Source: Methylobacterium sp. Leaf125 (GTDB lineage: Bacteria > Pseudomonadota > Alphaproteobacteria > Rhizobiales > Beijerinckiaceae). Taken from it: a stretch of DNA of 64,000 nt. Below are positions 21,183 through 30,552 of the stretch, piece after piece. Where the stretch lies: contig NZ_LMNU01000001.1 in NCBI RefSeq assembly GCF_001423085.1, positions 1,047,495-1,111,494 of the forward strand. The letters are read 5' to 3'. Under the pieces are notes generated by a model. The model did no database searches. It was given only the letters and a program-made list of their open reading frames with translations, and was not told where the DNA came from. The position numbers and the translations under genes were made by a program. Position 1 is the first letter of the stretch; each line of letters opens with the position of its first letter.

Positions 21183-22523
21183 TCAGGTCGCGTTGCCGGA
21201 CGCGCCCGCGGGCTGGGCTCGGAAACGCCGGCAGTCCGGCCCGAGGCGGTCGCCCACCGCGATGAAGATCTGGCGCAACCGCTGAACGTGGGGGTCGTCG
21301 AGCCGCAATTCGATGCTGGCGACGACCAAGTCGACGGCGGCCTGCCGGTCCGCTGCCGCGTCGATCATGGGCGCGCCCAGGATGATACGGCCGACTTCGA
21401 GCAACAGAGCCTCGTTGCGCGTCGCGCTCGGCGCGGCCAGCCGTTCGAGGTCGAACAGGGTCCGCACGCCCAGGGGCCAGAGCCGGATGACTCTCTCGCG
21501 CCCGACCGAGCAGCAGAGCTGCGCCTGCGCGACCCAATCCATGATCTGATAAACCCCGTAGGGCGTCTCGACGAACAGCATCAGCGGGTTGGCGGCCGCC
21601 AGGTTCTGGGTCGAATGGATGTGGTGGTCGTCGAGACGGACGCGGATCTCACTGTCGATTCCGTCGATGATCTCCACGGGCGTAATCTTGAAGGCGCGAA
21701 AGACCTCGCGTTCCTCTCGCTTGAAGTTCTTCAGCTTGTCGCGCTGGAGGATGTTGCGCAGTACGACGTCGGGCATGATGCCGGCGACGAAACAGCCGGT
21801 AATCGCCAGGGCGAGCACCAGCGGGGAACGCATCGGGTCCTCAAGCGTCGCGATGGCTTCCGCGAGGCTCGTCCCAAACCGCAGCAGGCCGACCACCAGG
21901 ATCGGCGCGAGGACGATGCCAATCACGATCTTGATCGTTTCGCCGACGATGGTCGCGGGGCTCAGGTCGAAGTTCTTGATCGCACGGTACAGGTTGCGCA
22001 GCGCCGTGAGGTAGCTGCCGGCAAAGGCCGCACAGACGCCGAACAGCCAGACCGCGGTCCGATCCTGGTTCGTCAGACAGGGGCCATCCAGCCACGCGAA
22101 CCCCGACCCCGTGGCGCACAGAAGCGTCGCAAGCAGCGAGAGGGTATGAAACACAGCGACTGCCGCCAGCACGCTGAAGGCGATGCTGCCGAGGATCCAG
22201 GCTGTTGTCGTGAAGTCCTCCCGGTGTCGCGACCGGTCAAAAATATCCAGAGATCCTTCCGATGAATCGGGCGATCCCCCTTTTCCAAACAGCTTGGGTC
22301 GGCCAACGAAGTACTTGTACTTCACGAATTCGAAGGATGGGATCAGACGTTGGCTCGAAGGCCCCGCAATGTCGAAGACGGCCGCCAAGTCCCGGACGAT
22401 CTCCTGTCTCTGACGCTTCACGGCTTCGCGGATTGCGATGAAGATGAAGGGCGAGAGGGCAGCGAAGACGGTTGCGCCGAGGATGAGCAGAGGAACAGGA
22501 GGATTCGTCACGGCAAATTCCAT
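21183..22523 (-). CDS. Unrecognised multi-pass membrane protein with C-terminal helix-hairpin-helix-like domain
   Basis: This 446-residue protein begins with a membrane helix (about 10-30), followed by a charged loop with KYKYFVGRPKLFGKGG. Four more hydrophobic segments lie between about 105 and 255. The C-terminal ~185 residues are soluble. They include ITPVEIIDGIDSEIRVRLDD followed by HIHSTQNLAAANPLMLFVET, a pattern like a helix-hairpin-helix (GI-x-RL-x-xG/H-I-x-T-x-x-LA), and then VDWVAQAQLCCS-type helices. No family name can be given. It lies 78 nt downstream of truA in the same direction but looks like an unrelated insertion after that gene. Confidence 0.75.
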   Translation of the reverse strand: MEFAVTNPPVPLLILGATVFAALSPFIFIAIREAVKRQRQEIVRDLAAVFDIAGPSSQRLIPSFEFVKYKYFVGRPKLFGKGGSPDSSEGSLDIFDRSRHREDFTTTAWILGSIAFSVLAAVAVFHTLSLLATLLCATGSGFAWLDGPCLTNQDRTAVWLFGVCAAFAGSYLTALRNLYRAIKNFDLSPATIVGETIKIVIGIVLAPILVVGLLRFGTSLAEAIATLEDPMRSPLVLALAITGCFVAGIMPDVVLRNILQRDKLKNFKREEREVFRAFKITPVEIIDGIDSEIRVRLDDHHIHSTQNLAAANPLMLFVETPYGVYQIMDWVAQAQLCCSVGRERVIRLWPLGVRTLFDLERLAAPSATRNEALLLEVGRIILGAPMIDAAADRQAAVDLVVASIELRLDDPHVQRLRQIFIAVGDRLGPDCRRFRAQPAGASGNAT

Positions 22524-22600
22524 CGCCCCGATGCGAATTGCACCGGACGCGACGGATCATCAGGGTTCCTGCCGGCGTATCAACTTAAAGTAAGAAGTTC

Positions 22601-23371
22601 TTAACTCACGGTTGTGTTATCGACGTAATCGACGCCGACCAGAGTGAGCCCACGGGCGGGAGCCAGGGGGCCGCACCGGCTGCGGTCCCGACTTGCCAGG
22701 ATCTCGCTCACGTCGTCGGCGCTGATACGGCTGGCGCCGGCCAGCATGAGGGTGCCGACCATCGAACGAACCTGATGATGCAGGAAGGCGCGAGCCGACG
22801 TCGCCACCACGATCTCGTCGTGCAGGCCCATCGGCAGGACGGCGACATCCAGCTGATCGAGGGTTCGGATCGGGCTCTTCGCTTGGCACTCGGCGGCCCG
22901 GAAGGCGGTGAAGTCGTGCAGCCCGAGGAGGCGTGCGGCCGCGTTGCGCATCAGCCCGACGTCGAGGGGCCAGGGGACTTGCCAGACATGGGCGCGGTTG
23001 AGCACGGGGGGGCTGCGCCGGTTGAGGAGGCGGTAGCGATAGTGCCGGCGGGTGGCGGAGTGCCGCGCGTTGAAATCGGCGTCGACGATCTCGGCGCTGA
23101 GGATCGCCACCGGGTTCGGGCGCAGATGCGCGTTGAGCGCGTCCCGCACCACATCGGTGCGCCACGCCCGTTCGAGGTCGAGATGAGCCACCTGATGCGT
23201 GGCGTGGACGCCGGTATCGGTGCGGCCGGCGCAGGTGAGGCCCGCGACCTCGCCGGAGAAGCGCTTGACCGCCGACTCGATCGCGCCCTGGACGGAGGGC
23301 TGCGCGGTCTGGCGCTGCCAGCCGCAGAACGGGCTGCCGTCGTACTCGATGACGAGCTTGTAGCGCGGCAT
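22601..23371 (-). CDS. truA: tRNA pseudouridine synthase A
   Basis: The ATG at 23371 (MPRYKLVIEYDGSPFCGWQR) gives 256 residues. The catalytic Asp is in CAGRTDTGVHA. Other TruA marks are FTAFRAAECQAKSPIRT and FLHHQVRSMVGTLM. It modifies U38-U40 in tRNA anticodon arms. It is the last gene of the minus-strand run recR-def-fmt-truA and begins 19 nt after the fmt stop. Confidence 0.96.
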   Translation of the reverse strand: MPRYKLVIEYDGSPFCGWQRQTAQPSVQGAIESAVKRFSGEVAGLTCAGRTDTGVHATHQVAHLDLERAWRTDVVRDALNAHLRPNPVAILSAEIVDADFNARHSATRRHYRYRLLNRRSPPVLNRAHVWQVPWPLDVGLMRNAAARLLGLHDFTAFRAAECQAKSPIRTLDQLDVAVLPMGLHDEIVVATSARAFLHHQVRSMVGTLMLAGASRISADDVSEILASRDRSRCGPLAPARGLTLVGVDYVDNTTVS

Positions 23372-23390
23372 CAGGGGTGAACCGGTGCGG

Positions 23391-24320
23391 TCATGCCAAC
23401 GGCGTCCCCGGCGTTCGGTGGGTGCCGCGCACGAATTCGGCCCCGCTGCTGACGCCTCCCTTTCCGGCGCGCCGCACTGCGCACAGGCGCACGGCAGCCT
23501 CGCCACAAGCGATCGTTCCCTCGGTGTCGAGGAGCGTACCGGGGGTGCCGGAGCCCGGCACGGCCTCGGCCGAGAGCACCTTCACCCGCTCGGTCCCCTT
23601 GCCGAAATCCGCCTCGAAGAAGGCGCCGGGGAACGGCGACAGGCCCTGGACGTGGTTGGCGACCGCGTGGGCCGGTCGGGTCCAGTCGATCCGGGCCTCG
23701 TCGTTGGTGATCTTGTGGGCGTAGACCACGCCCTCCGGAGCCTGGGGGGTGAAGGCCAGTGCGTCCCGCTCCACGTCCCGGAGCGCGCGGGCCATGAGGT
23801 CGGCGCCGAGCGGCATCAGCGCGTCGTGGAGTTGTCCGGCCGTCATGCCGGGGGTGATGGGAATCCGCGCCTCCAGCGCCACGGGGCCGGTATCGAGGCC
23901 GGCCTCCATGCGCATGATGCCGACGCCGCTCTCCGCGTCGCCGGCCATCACGGCACGCTGGATCGGGGCCGCGCCGCGCCAGCGGGGCAGGAGCGAGCCG
24001 TGCAGGTTGAGGCAGCCGTGGCGCGGCAGGTCGAGGATCGCCTGAGGCAGGAGCAGGCCGTAGGCGACCACCACAGCGACATCGGCCGCATGGCCGGCGA
24101 AGGTCTCGGCGGCCTCCGCACCCTTCAGGCTCGTGGGCGTCAACACCGGCGCGCCGAGGCTCTCGGCCATCGCCTGCACGGGGGAGGGCTTGAGCGCCAT
24201 GCCGCGTCCGGCCTTGGCCGGCGCACGGGTGTAGACCGCCGCGATGGCGTGGCCGTCGGCGGCGAGGCGCGCCAGGGTCGGCACGGCGAAGTCCGGCGTG
24301 CCCATGAAGACGACGCGCAT
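23391..24320 (-). CDS. fmt: Methionyl-tRNA formyltransferase
   Basis: This 309-residue protein starts MRVVFMGTPDFAVPTL and has the catalytic loop LNLHGSLLPRWRGAAPIQRA with the Asn-His pair. It formylates initiator Met-tRNA using 10-formyl-THF. It follows def by 22 nt, the usual def-fmt pairing in which formylation and deformylation genes are co-expressed. Confidence 0.97.
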   Translation of the reverse strand: MRVVFMGTPDFAVPTLARLAADGHAIAAVYTRAPAKAGRGMALKPSPVQAMAESLGAPVLTPTSLKGAEAAETFAGHAADVAVVVAYGLLLPQAILDLPRHGCLNLHGSLLPRWRGAAPIQRAVMAGDAESGVGIMRMEAGLDTGPVALEARIPITPGMTAGQLHDALMPLGADLMARALRDVERDALAFTPQAPEGVVYAHKITNDEARIDWTRPAHAVANHVQGLSPFPGAFFEADFGKGTERVKVLSAEAVPGSGTPGTLLDTEGTIACGEAAVRLCAVRRAGKGGVSSGAEFVRGTHRTPGTPLA

Positions 24321-24342
24321 GGCTCTCCCCCCGCACCCGGTC

Positions 24343-24858
24343 TCAGACGTCGCCGCGCTTGGCCGCCTTGGCGAACTTCTTCACCACCCGGTCGCGCTTC
24401 AGCTTCGACAGGTGGTCGATGAACAGCACCCCGTCGAGGTGGTCGATCTCGTGCTGGATGCAGGTCGCCAGCAGCCCGTCGGCCTCGATCTCCTGCTCCC
24501 GGCCGTCGAGGTCGCGGAAGCGGACGCGCACGCGGTCGGGCCGCTCGACCTCCCCGTAGAATTCGGGGATCGACAGGCATCCCTCATCGTAGATCCGCTT
24601 CTCCTCCGAGGCCCAGACGATCTCGGGGTTGAGGAAGACCTGAGGCTGGCGGTCGTTCTCGTCCTTCGAGGTGTCGATGGTGACGATCCGCTTCGGCACG
24701 CCGATCTGGATCGCCGCGAGGCCGACGCCGGGGGCGTCGTACATGGTCTCCAGCATGTCGGCGGCGAGCGTCCGGATCTCGTCGGTCACGGGGCCGACCG
24801 GCGCGGAGGCAAGGCGCAAGCGCGCATCGGGCAGGATCACGAGGGGGCGGATGGTCAT
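24343..24858 (-). CDS. def: Peptide deformylase
   Basis: All three deformylase motifs are present in 171 residues: [21 protein letters not shown] and [14 protein letters not shown]. Cys plus two His bind the catalytic metal. It removes the N-formyl group from nascent proteins. It lies between recR and fmt on the minus strand. Confidence 0.97.
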   Translation of the reverse strand: MTIRPLVILPDARLRLASAPVGPVTDEIRTLAADMLETMYDAPGVGLAAIQIGVPKRIVTIDTSKDENDRQPQVFLNPEIVWASEEKRIYDEGCLSIPEFYGEVERPDRVRVRFRDLDGREQEIEADGLLATCIQHEIDHLDGVLFIDHLSKLKRDRVVKKFAKAAKRGDV

Positions 24859-24964
24859 GGGGCGATCGGACTTGAAACGGGTGCGGGGCGGGCGGCGGCC
24901 TTGAGCCCCCGCAGATACGGGTGCACCGGAGGCCGGTCAAATACCAGGCCTGCGCGTTCCGGAG

Positions 24965-25570
24965 TCAGAACGGCGTGCGGCTGCGGATCGCGGCGGTGAG
25001 GGTGCCCTCGTCGAGGTAGTCGAGCTCGCCGCCGACCGGGACGCCGTGGGCGAGGCGGGTCACCTTGAGGCCGTGCGCCTTCAGGGACTCGGTGACGTAG
25101 TGGGCCGTCGTCTGCCCGTCGACGGTGGCGTTGAGAGCCAGGATGATCTCCCGCATGGCCGGGTCGGCGGCGCGGGCCACGAGGCTGTCGAGGTTGAGGT
25201 GCTCGGGCCGCACGCCGTCGAGGGCCGAGAGCACGCCGCCGAGGACGTGGTAGCGGGCCGTCACCGCGCCGGAGCGCTCCAGGGCCCAGAGGTCCGAGAC
25301 GTCCTCCACCACCACCAGGGTGGCCGGGTCGCGCGCCGCGTCGCAGCAGATCGTGCAGGGATCGCGCGTATCGACGTTGCCGCAGGCCTGGCACACGACG
25401 ATGCGTTCCGACGCCACCCGCATCGCGTCCGCCAGGGGCGCCAGCAGCGTCTCGCGCTTCTTGATGAGCTGCAGGGCGGCGCGGCGGGCGGAGCGGGGCC
25501 CCAGGCCCGGCATGCGGGCCAGAAGCTGGATCAGGCGCTCGATCTCGGGACCGGCGACGGCTTGTGCCAT
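24965..25570 (-). CDS. recR: Recombination protein RecR
   Basis: The ATG at 25570 gives 201 residues. It has an N-terminal helix-hairpin-helix ([20 protein letters not shown]), a four-Cys zinc finger in [19 protein letters not shown] and a Toprim domain beginning [13 protein letters not shown]. RecR works with RecF/RecO to load RecA on gaps. It is unusual here that recR heads a def-fmt-truA run while ybaB and dnaX, its frequent neighbours, are 5 kb away. Confidence 0.96.
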   Translation of the reverse strand: MAQAVAGPEIERLIQLLARMPGLGPRSARRAALQLIKKRETLLAPLADAMRVASERIVVCQACGNVDTRDPCTICCDAARDPATLVVVEDVSDLWALERSGAVTARYHVLGGVLSALDGVRPEHLNLDSLVARAADPAMREIILALNATVDGQTTAHYVTESLKAHGLKVTRLAHGVPVGGELDYLDEGTLTAAIRSRTPF

Positions 25571-25981
25571 GGACGCAAATTCTCGTGACGGTGGGGACGC
25601 CCACGCGGCGGACGGCGGAGCGGTAGGCGGATGAGACGGTGCAGCTCCGGCGCGCCCGGCTGTTCCGCACCGCCTGACATAGGGTTTCCGGCCCGGAATT
25701 TCGCCCCCGGCGTTCCGGAAACGCGCCGAAAAGCTTGTCGCGCCGGCCCGGTTCACGGGGGCGCTCGGGCGCTCATCCTGGTCATGTAAGACTTTTTGTT
25801 GGCCAACAGGCGGATTGACGGCAACGGTGCCGTCTCTATGCAGGAGAGGCGCGGAACTCGAGCGGTGAACCTGCGCGCGGTGGACCTGACCAACCACGCG
25901 GACGCTCGAGATCCGAACGAATACGGAGAGCCGGCAGGGCTCCCGTCATGGGTGGCGACGCGATCAGGTGCCCGAGGAGAG
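25571..25981. other. 411-bp intergenic region upstream of pckA
   Basis: Divergent region between recR and pckA. It contains a T-rich element followed by a perfect 12-bp palindrome (25797-25808) and must hold promoters in both directions. The in-frame extension upstream of pckA is Arg-rich and not conserved-looking, so it is treated as leader. Confidence 0.5.
25797..25808. promoter_or_regulatory. Palindrome TGTTGGCCAACA upstream of pckA
   Basis: A perfect 12-bp palindrome immediately after a TTTTT stretch, about 175 nt before the pckA ATG. The symmetry suggests an operator for a dimeric regulator of gluconeogenesis; the regulator is not known. Confidence 0.45.
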
Positions 25982-27604
25982 ATGAGCGTGACGAATATTG
26001 GCCCGTTCAATGCAGCGCACGGTTCCGAAGCCATCGGGCTGCGCAACCTGAAGGCGGTTCACTGGAACCTCGAGGTTCCCCGCCTCTACGAAGAGGCTCT
26101 GGCGCGTGGCGAGGGCCAGCTCGCCCGGGGTGGTGCCTTCGTGGCCACCACCGGGTCTCACACCGGCCGCTCGCCCAAGGACAAGTTCGTGGTGCGCGAC
26201 GACGCCACGGAGAACGAGATCTGGTGGGACAACAACGGCGCGATCACGCCCGAGCAGTTCGAGACCCTGTACGCTGATTTCCTCGCCCATGCGGAGGGTC
26301 GCGAGCTCTTCGCCCAGGACCTGCGCGGCGGCGCCGACCCCTCGCACGGCGTCAACGCACGGGTGTACACGGAGCTCGCCTGGCACTCCCTGTTCATCCG
26401 GAACCTGCTGATCCGGCCGGATCGCGCGTCGCTCGCGGGCTACGTCCCCGAGCTGACGATCATCGACCTGCCGAGCTTCCAGGCTGAGCCGCACCGCCAC
26501 GGCTGCCGCTCGAAGACGGTGATCGCCATCGACTTCGCGCGCAAGCTCGTCCTCATCGGCGGCTCGGCCTATGCCGGCGAAATGAAGAAGTCGGTCTTCA
26601 CCTACCTGAACTACATCTTGCCCAAGGCCGGCGTGATGCCGATGCACTGCTCGGCCAACGCGGCCCTCGACGAGGCCGGCGACTCGGCCCTGTTCTTCGG
26701 CCTGTCCGGCACCGGCAAGACCACCCTCTCCAACGATTCCTCGCGCCAGCTCCTGGGCGACGACGAGCACGGCTGGAGCCGGGAGGGCATTTTCAACTTC
26801 GAGGGCGGTTGCTACGCCAAGACCATCCGCCTCTCGCGCAATGCCGAGCCGGAGATCTACGCCACCACCGAGCGCTTCGGCACGGTGATGGAGAACGTGG
26901 TGATCGACCCCGAGACCCGGATCCCGGACTTCGACGACGCCTCGCTCACCGAGAACACCCGGTGCGCCTATCCGCTCGACTTCATCGCCAATGCGAGCGC
27001 CACGGGGCGTGCCGCGCATCCCAAGAACATCGTGATGCTCACCTGCGATGCCTTCGGCGTGATGCCGCCGATCGCCAAGCTGACCGGCGCCGAGGCGATG
27101 TACCACTTCCTGTCCGGTTACACCGCCAAGGTTGCCGGCACGGAGCGGGGGCTGACCGCACCCGAGGCGACGTTCTCGACCTGCTTCGGTGCACCGTTCA
27201 TGCCCCGCCACCCCAGCGTCTACGGCAACCTGCTGCGGGACCTGATCGCCGATCATGACGTGGATTGCTGGCTCGTGAACACCGGCTGGACCGGCGGCGG
27301 CGTCGGCACCGGGCGCCGCATGCCGATCCGGGTCACGCGCCGCCTGCTCACGGCCGCCCTCGACGGCTCCCTGGCGCATGTCGAGTTCCGGCGGGACCCC
27401 TATTTCGGCTTCCAGGTGCCCGTCGCGGTCCCGGGCGTCGAGACGGAGGTGCTCTCTCCGATCGAGACCTGGACCAACAAGCCCGCCTTCCACGAGACCG
27501 CGACGCGCCTCGTCACGATGTTCCAGGAGAACTTCAAGCGCTTCGCCGCCCACGTGGACGCGGATGTCCGCGCTGCCGAACCGGTGCGCTCCGCGGCCGC
27601 CTGA
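25982..27604 (+). CDS. pckA: Phosphoenolpyruvate carboxykinase (ATP)
   Basis: The ATG at 25982 has GAGGAGAG upstream and gives 540 residues, the expected size of ATP-dependent PEPCK. The kinase loop [11 protein letters not shown] lies near residue 240. The oxaloacetate site [13 protein letters not shown] and the metal-site region [13 protein letters not shown] are present. It converts oxaloacetate to PEP, the entry to gluconeogenesis, and links C4 intermediates to assimilation in methylotroph-like metabolism. Confidence 0.97.
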   Translation: MSVTNIGPFNAAHGSEAIGLRNLKAVHWNLEVPRLYEEALARGEGQLARGGAFVATTGSHTGRSPKDKFVVRDDATENEIWWDNNGAITPEQFETLYADFLAHAEGRELFAQDLRGGADPSHGVNARVYTELAWHSLFIRNLLIRPDRASLAGYVPELTIIDLPSFQAEPHRHGCRSKTVIAIDFARKLVLIGGSAYAGEMKKSVFTYLNYILPKAGVMPMHCSANAALDEAGDSALFFGLSGTGKTTLSNDSSRQLLGDDEHGWSREGIFNFEGGCYAKTIRLSRNAEPEIYATTERFGTVMENVVIDPETRIPDFDDASLTENTRCAYPLDFIANASATGRAAHPKNIVMLTCDAFGVMPPIAKLTGAEAMYHFLSGYTAKVAGTERGLTAPEATFSTCFGAPFMPRHPSVYGNLLRDLIADHDVDCWLVNTGWTGGGVGTGRRMPIRVTRRLLTAALDGSLAHVEFRRDPYFGFQVPVAVPGVETEVLSPIETWTNKPAFHETATRLVTMFQENFKRFAAHVDADVRAAEPVRSAAA

Positions 27605-27668
27605 GCACTCGCCTTCCGGGGCGCGGCGCGCGAGCGTCCGCGTCCCGGCACGGAGTCCGATGCGGGCG

Positions 27669-28022
27669 CTACGGTTTCGGGATCGGACCGGTCGCAGGAT
27701 CTTCGCCGCACAGCGCATCGTCGCACAGGACCTCGGGGGCATTCTCCCGCGCTTCGCGGAAGAGGACGCCGACTTCGTTCCCGCTGGACCAGATCGTGTG
27801 CGCCCGGTAGGCGGTCTCGCCCGGATCGAGGAAGAGGTCGAAGCTGTCCGGGACCTCGACCTCCGAGCAGAACGCGACACGCGCCCCGATGGGCGACAGG
27901 TTTCGCACGAGGCAGGGCGTTGTCTCGGCCGATGCCCCGTCGAGGGCAACACGACCGGACAGATGCGTCGAGGCTCGAACGGCGTGGCGATGCTCATCCA
28001 TGCCGTCAGCAGACACGGGCAT
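27669..28022 (-). CDS. PilZ domain protein
   Basis: A 117-residue protein, or 110 if the ATG at 28001 is used. The c-di-GMP-binding RxxxR motif is seen in HRHAVRAS. The second motif (D/NxSxxG) appears as NLSPIGARV, with Asn replacing the usual Asp. YRAHTIWSSGNEVGVLF is the typical closing strand of PilZ. It probably senses c-di-GMP, which could come from the two cyclases in this window. It converges on pckA. Confidence 0.82.
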   Translation of the reverse strand: MPVSADGMDEHRHAVRASTHLSGRVALDGASAETTPCLVRNLSPIGARVAFCSEVEVPDSFDLFLDPGETAYRAHTIWSSGNEVGVLFREARENAPEVLCDDALCGEDPATGPIPKP

Positions 28023-28145
28023 CCGTTAAGACAGCCCGACTTCAATCGGTGAAATGCGAGGCTATCGCCTGCAGACCGGTTGATGGCGGGGTAAATCGTG
28101 CCTCCGCCCGGGCATTCGGCACGCCGGCGTGCCGGGCAGGATCGC

Positions 28146-30053
28146 TCAGGCCGCCTCGCGCACCATCGCCTGACGCACCTTCAGGGCCAGCTGCTCCAGC
28201 GTATAGGGCTTGGCCAGCAACTGCACGTCCGCGTCGACGAGCCCGTTATGCACGATGGCGTTGCGCGTATAGCCCGTCGTGAACAGAACCGGCAGGTCGG
28301 GCCGGCGCTGGTGGACGGCCTCGGCGAGTTCGCGACCGTTGACCTCCGGCATGACGACGTCGGTGAAGAGCAGTGCGATCTCGGGATGCGTGTCGAGCAT
28401 CTGCAGGGCATCCTTGGCGCCCTCGGCATGGATCACGGTGTAACGCAGGTCGCGCAAGGCCTCGACGGCCAGGTCGCGCACACCGTCCTCGTCCTCGACG
28501 ACCAGGATCACCTCCCGGGCCGAGCCCTCCGGGAGCATCGTCGGCGTGACGCGCTCCATCTCGGCGGCGTCACCGAAATGACGCGGCAGGTAGAGCCGGA
28601 CCGTCGTTCCCCGCTCGGGTTCGGAATAGATCGCCACGTGCCCGCCGGACTGGCGAACGAAGCCGTAGACTTGGCTGAGACCGAGGCCGGTGCCCTGTCC
28701 GACGGGTTTCGTCGTGAAGAACGGATCGAACGCCTTGGCGGCAACGTCGGGCGGCATGCCGCTCCCGCTGTCCGTCAGGGCCACGAGGACGTATTGGCCG
28801 GCCGGAACGCCGGGATTCTGGGCGGCATAGGCCTCGTCGAGATGGACGTTGTCGGTCTCGATGATGAGGCGGCCGCCCTTCGGCATCGCGTCGCGGGCGT
28901 TCACCGCCAGGTTGAGAATCGCGTTCTCCAGTTGGTTGGCATCGGCCTGCGTGGTCCAGAGGTCGGGGGCCGCCACGGTCTCGATCCGGATGGATTCACC
29001 GAGGCTGCGGCGCAGCAGGTCGGACATCGCGGCGATGAGACGGTTACAGGCGATGGCCTCCGGGGCCAGGGGCTGCTTGCGAGCGAAGGCAAGCAGCCGA
29101 TGCGTGAGGGTCGCTGCCCGGTCGGCGCCCTTGAGGGCCTGCTCGGCGTAGCGCTCCACCGCATGCTCTCCGCGCTCCAGCCGCCGCTTGAGGAGGCTGA
29201 GATTGCCGATGATGATCGCCAGCATGTTGTTGAAGTCGTGCGCGAGGCCGCCGGTGAGTTGACCGAGGGCCTCCATCTTCTGGGATTGCCGCAGGCGGTC
29301 CTCGAGCATGTCCCGGGTGGCGGCGGCCTCGATCAGGGAGGCGTTCGCTTCCTGCAGGGCGGCGTGGGCACGGAGTGTGCGCTGATGCCGCTGGCCCGCA
29401 TCGATCACCACGTAGGCACCCAGCACGACCACCAGGATGACGGCCGCCGCGACGGCGAGTTGCACCTGGCGTGCCGCCTCGCCCGCCTGTTCCTGACGGC
29501 GGATCAGGCGGCTGTAATTGTCGGCCTGGGCCTCCCCGAAGAGCGTGCGGACCTCGTCCATGAGGTGCTTGCCCTCGCCGGAGCGCATGCGCGCCAGGGC
29601 CGCTTCGACCTGGCCGGCGCGGCGCAGGACGATGGTCTCCTGCATTTCCGCGACCTTGGCTTCGGCGGCGTGGCTCAGCCGGGCGATGATCGCCGCCATG
29701 CCGGGATTGCGTGCCACGGCCTCCGCGATGGTGGACAGGCGACCGGGCGTCCTCGCGACGGCCTCCTCGTAGAGCTTGAGGTAAATCTCGTCGCCCGAGA
29801 GGAGAAACCCCCGCTGACCCGATTCGGCATCCTGGATGCCGGAATACAGGGTGAAGATGGCGTCTCGAATGCGGACGCTGCGACGCAGTTCGGCTCGGTT
29901 CGCATCCTGCTCCGCAACCAGGCTGGCTGTCGCAGCAACTGTTGCGATCAGGAGTAGAAAGCCGACGATCAGGGGTGCAATGTCCCTCAAGCGTCCCGGT
30001 ACAACCTTGGGCTGTATCGGCGTAACCCGAGGAAGATGCGCATCAAAGTTCAT
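28146..30053 (-). CDS. CHASE3 hybrid sensor histidine kinase with receiver domain
   Basis: The ATG at 30053 gives 635 residues. After a membrane helix near 18-40 comes a periplasmic CHASE3 domain (IQDAESGQRGFLLSGDE), a second helix near 195-215, a short coiled coil, then HisKA with His272 in GGLAHDFNNMLA, an HATPase domain (DSGSGMPPDV, GTGLGLSQVYGF) and a C-terminal receiver with Asp565 in LLFTDVVMPE. This HK-plus-REC form is common in Hyphomicrobiales as a phosphorelay hub. The signal and output are unknown, and no response-regulator gene is adjacent. Confidence 0.92.
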   Translation of the reverse strand: MNFDAHLPRVTPIQPKVVPGRLRDIAPLIVGFLLLIATVAATASLVAEQDANRAELRRSVRIRDAIFTLYSGIQDAESGQRGFLLSGDEIYLKLYEEAVARTPGRLSTIAEAVARNPGMAAIIARLSHAAEAKVAEMQETIVLRRAGQVEAALARMRSGEGKHLMDEVRTLFGEAQADNYSRLIRRQEQAGEAARQVQLAVAAAVILVVVLGAYVVIDAGQRHQRTLRAHAALQEANASLIEAAATRDMLEDRLRQSQKMEALGQLTGGLAHDFNNMLAIIIGNLSLLKRRLERGEHAVERYAEQALKGADRAATLTHRLLAFARKQPLAPEAIACNRLIAAMSDLLRRSLGESIRIETVAAPDLWTTQADANQLENAILNLAVNARDAMPKGGRLIIETDNVHLDEAYAAQNPGVPAGQYVLVALTDSGSGMPPDVAAKAFDPFFTTKPVGQGTGLGLSQVYGFVRQSGGHVAIYSEPERGTTVRLYLPRHFGDAAEMERVTPTMLPEGSAREVILVVEDEDGVRDLAVEALRDLRYTVIHAEGAKDALQMLDTHPEIALLFTDVVMPEVNGRELAEAVHQRRPDLPVLFTTGYTRNAIVHNGLVDADVQLLAKPYTLEQLALKVRQAMVREAA

Positions 30054-30166
30054 GATCCGGCCGGCGGGAGAACGTTGGAGACCCAACGTTCCACTCCGCC
30101 GGCTCTATGGCAACGCTTCAACGACCAAATTGTGATCGATGTTGCTCAATTGCCGGATTGACGGAC

Positions 30167-30487
30167 TTAGAACAGCTTCATGCCCGGGGGGATCGGCAGG
30201 CCCTTTGTGAGCTCGGCCATCCGCTCGGCTGCAACCTGTTCGGCCTTGCCGCGGGCATCGTTGACGGCGGCCACGATGAGGTCCTCGAGGATCTCGCGCT
30301 CGTCGGCCACCAGCATGGCGGGGTCGAGCTGCACGCCCTTCACGAGGCCCTTCGCCGTCATCGTCACCCGGACCGCGCCCCCGCCCGACGCACCGGACAC
30401 CTCGACGGTGTCGAGCTCGTCCTGCAGGGAGGCCATCTTCTCCTGCATGGCCTGGGCCTGCTTCATGATGCCCATGAGGTCGCGCAT
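30167..30487 (-). CDS. ybaB: YbaB/EbfC nucleoid-associated protein
   Basis: 106 residues, MRDLMGIMKQAQAMQEKMAS onward. LKQAQ-type heptads and the ending GLPIPPGMKLF are typical of YbaB/EbfC. These small dimers bind DNA and often pair genetically with dnaX and recR. It starts about 65 nt after the dnaX stop in the same direction. Confidence 0.93.
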   Translation of the reverse strand: MRDLMGIMKQAQAMQEKMASLQDELDTVEVSGASGGGAVRVTMTAKGLVKGVQLDPAMLVADEREILEDLIVAAVNDARGKAEQVAAERMAELTKGLPIPPGMKLF

Positions 30488-30552
30488 CGGGTCTGCCCTC
30501 TCTCGTTCCGGAATTGGGATGGATCACATCTGGGGCGCCACGGCCCCGGAGG

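Noticed and set aside
19419..22265. 948-codon plus-strand frame spanning moeB, dapE and the membrane protein gene
   Set aside because: It crosses three well-supported genes in other frames and has no domain-like content.
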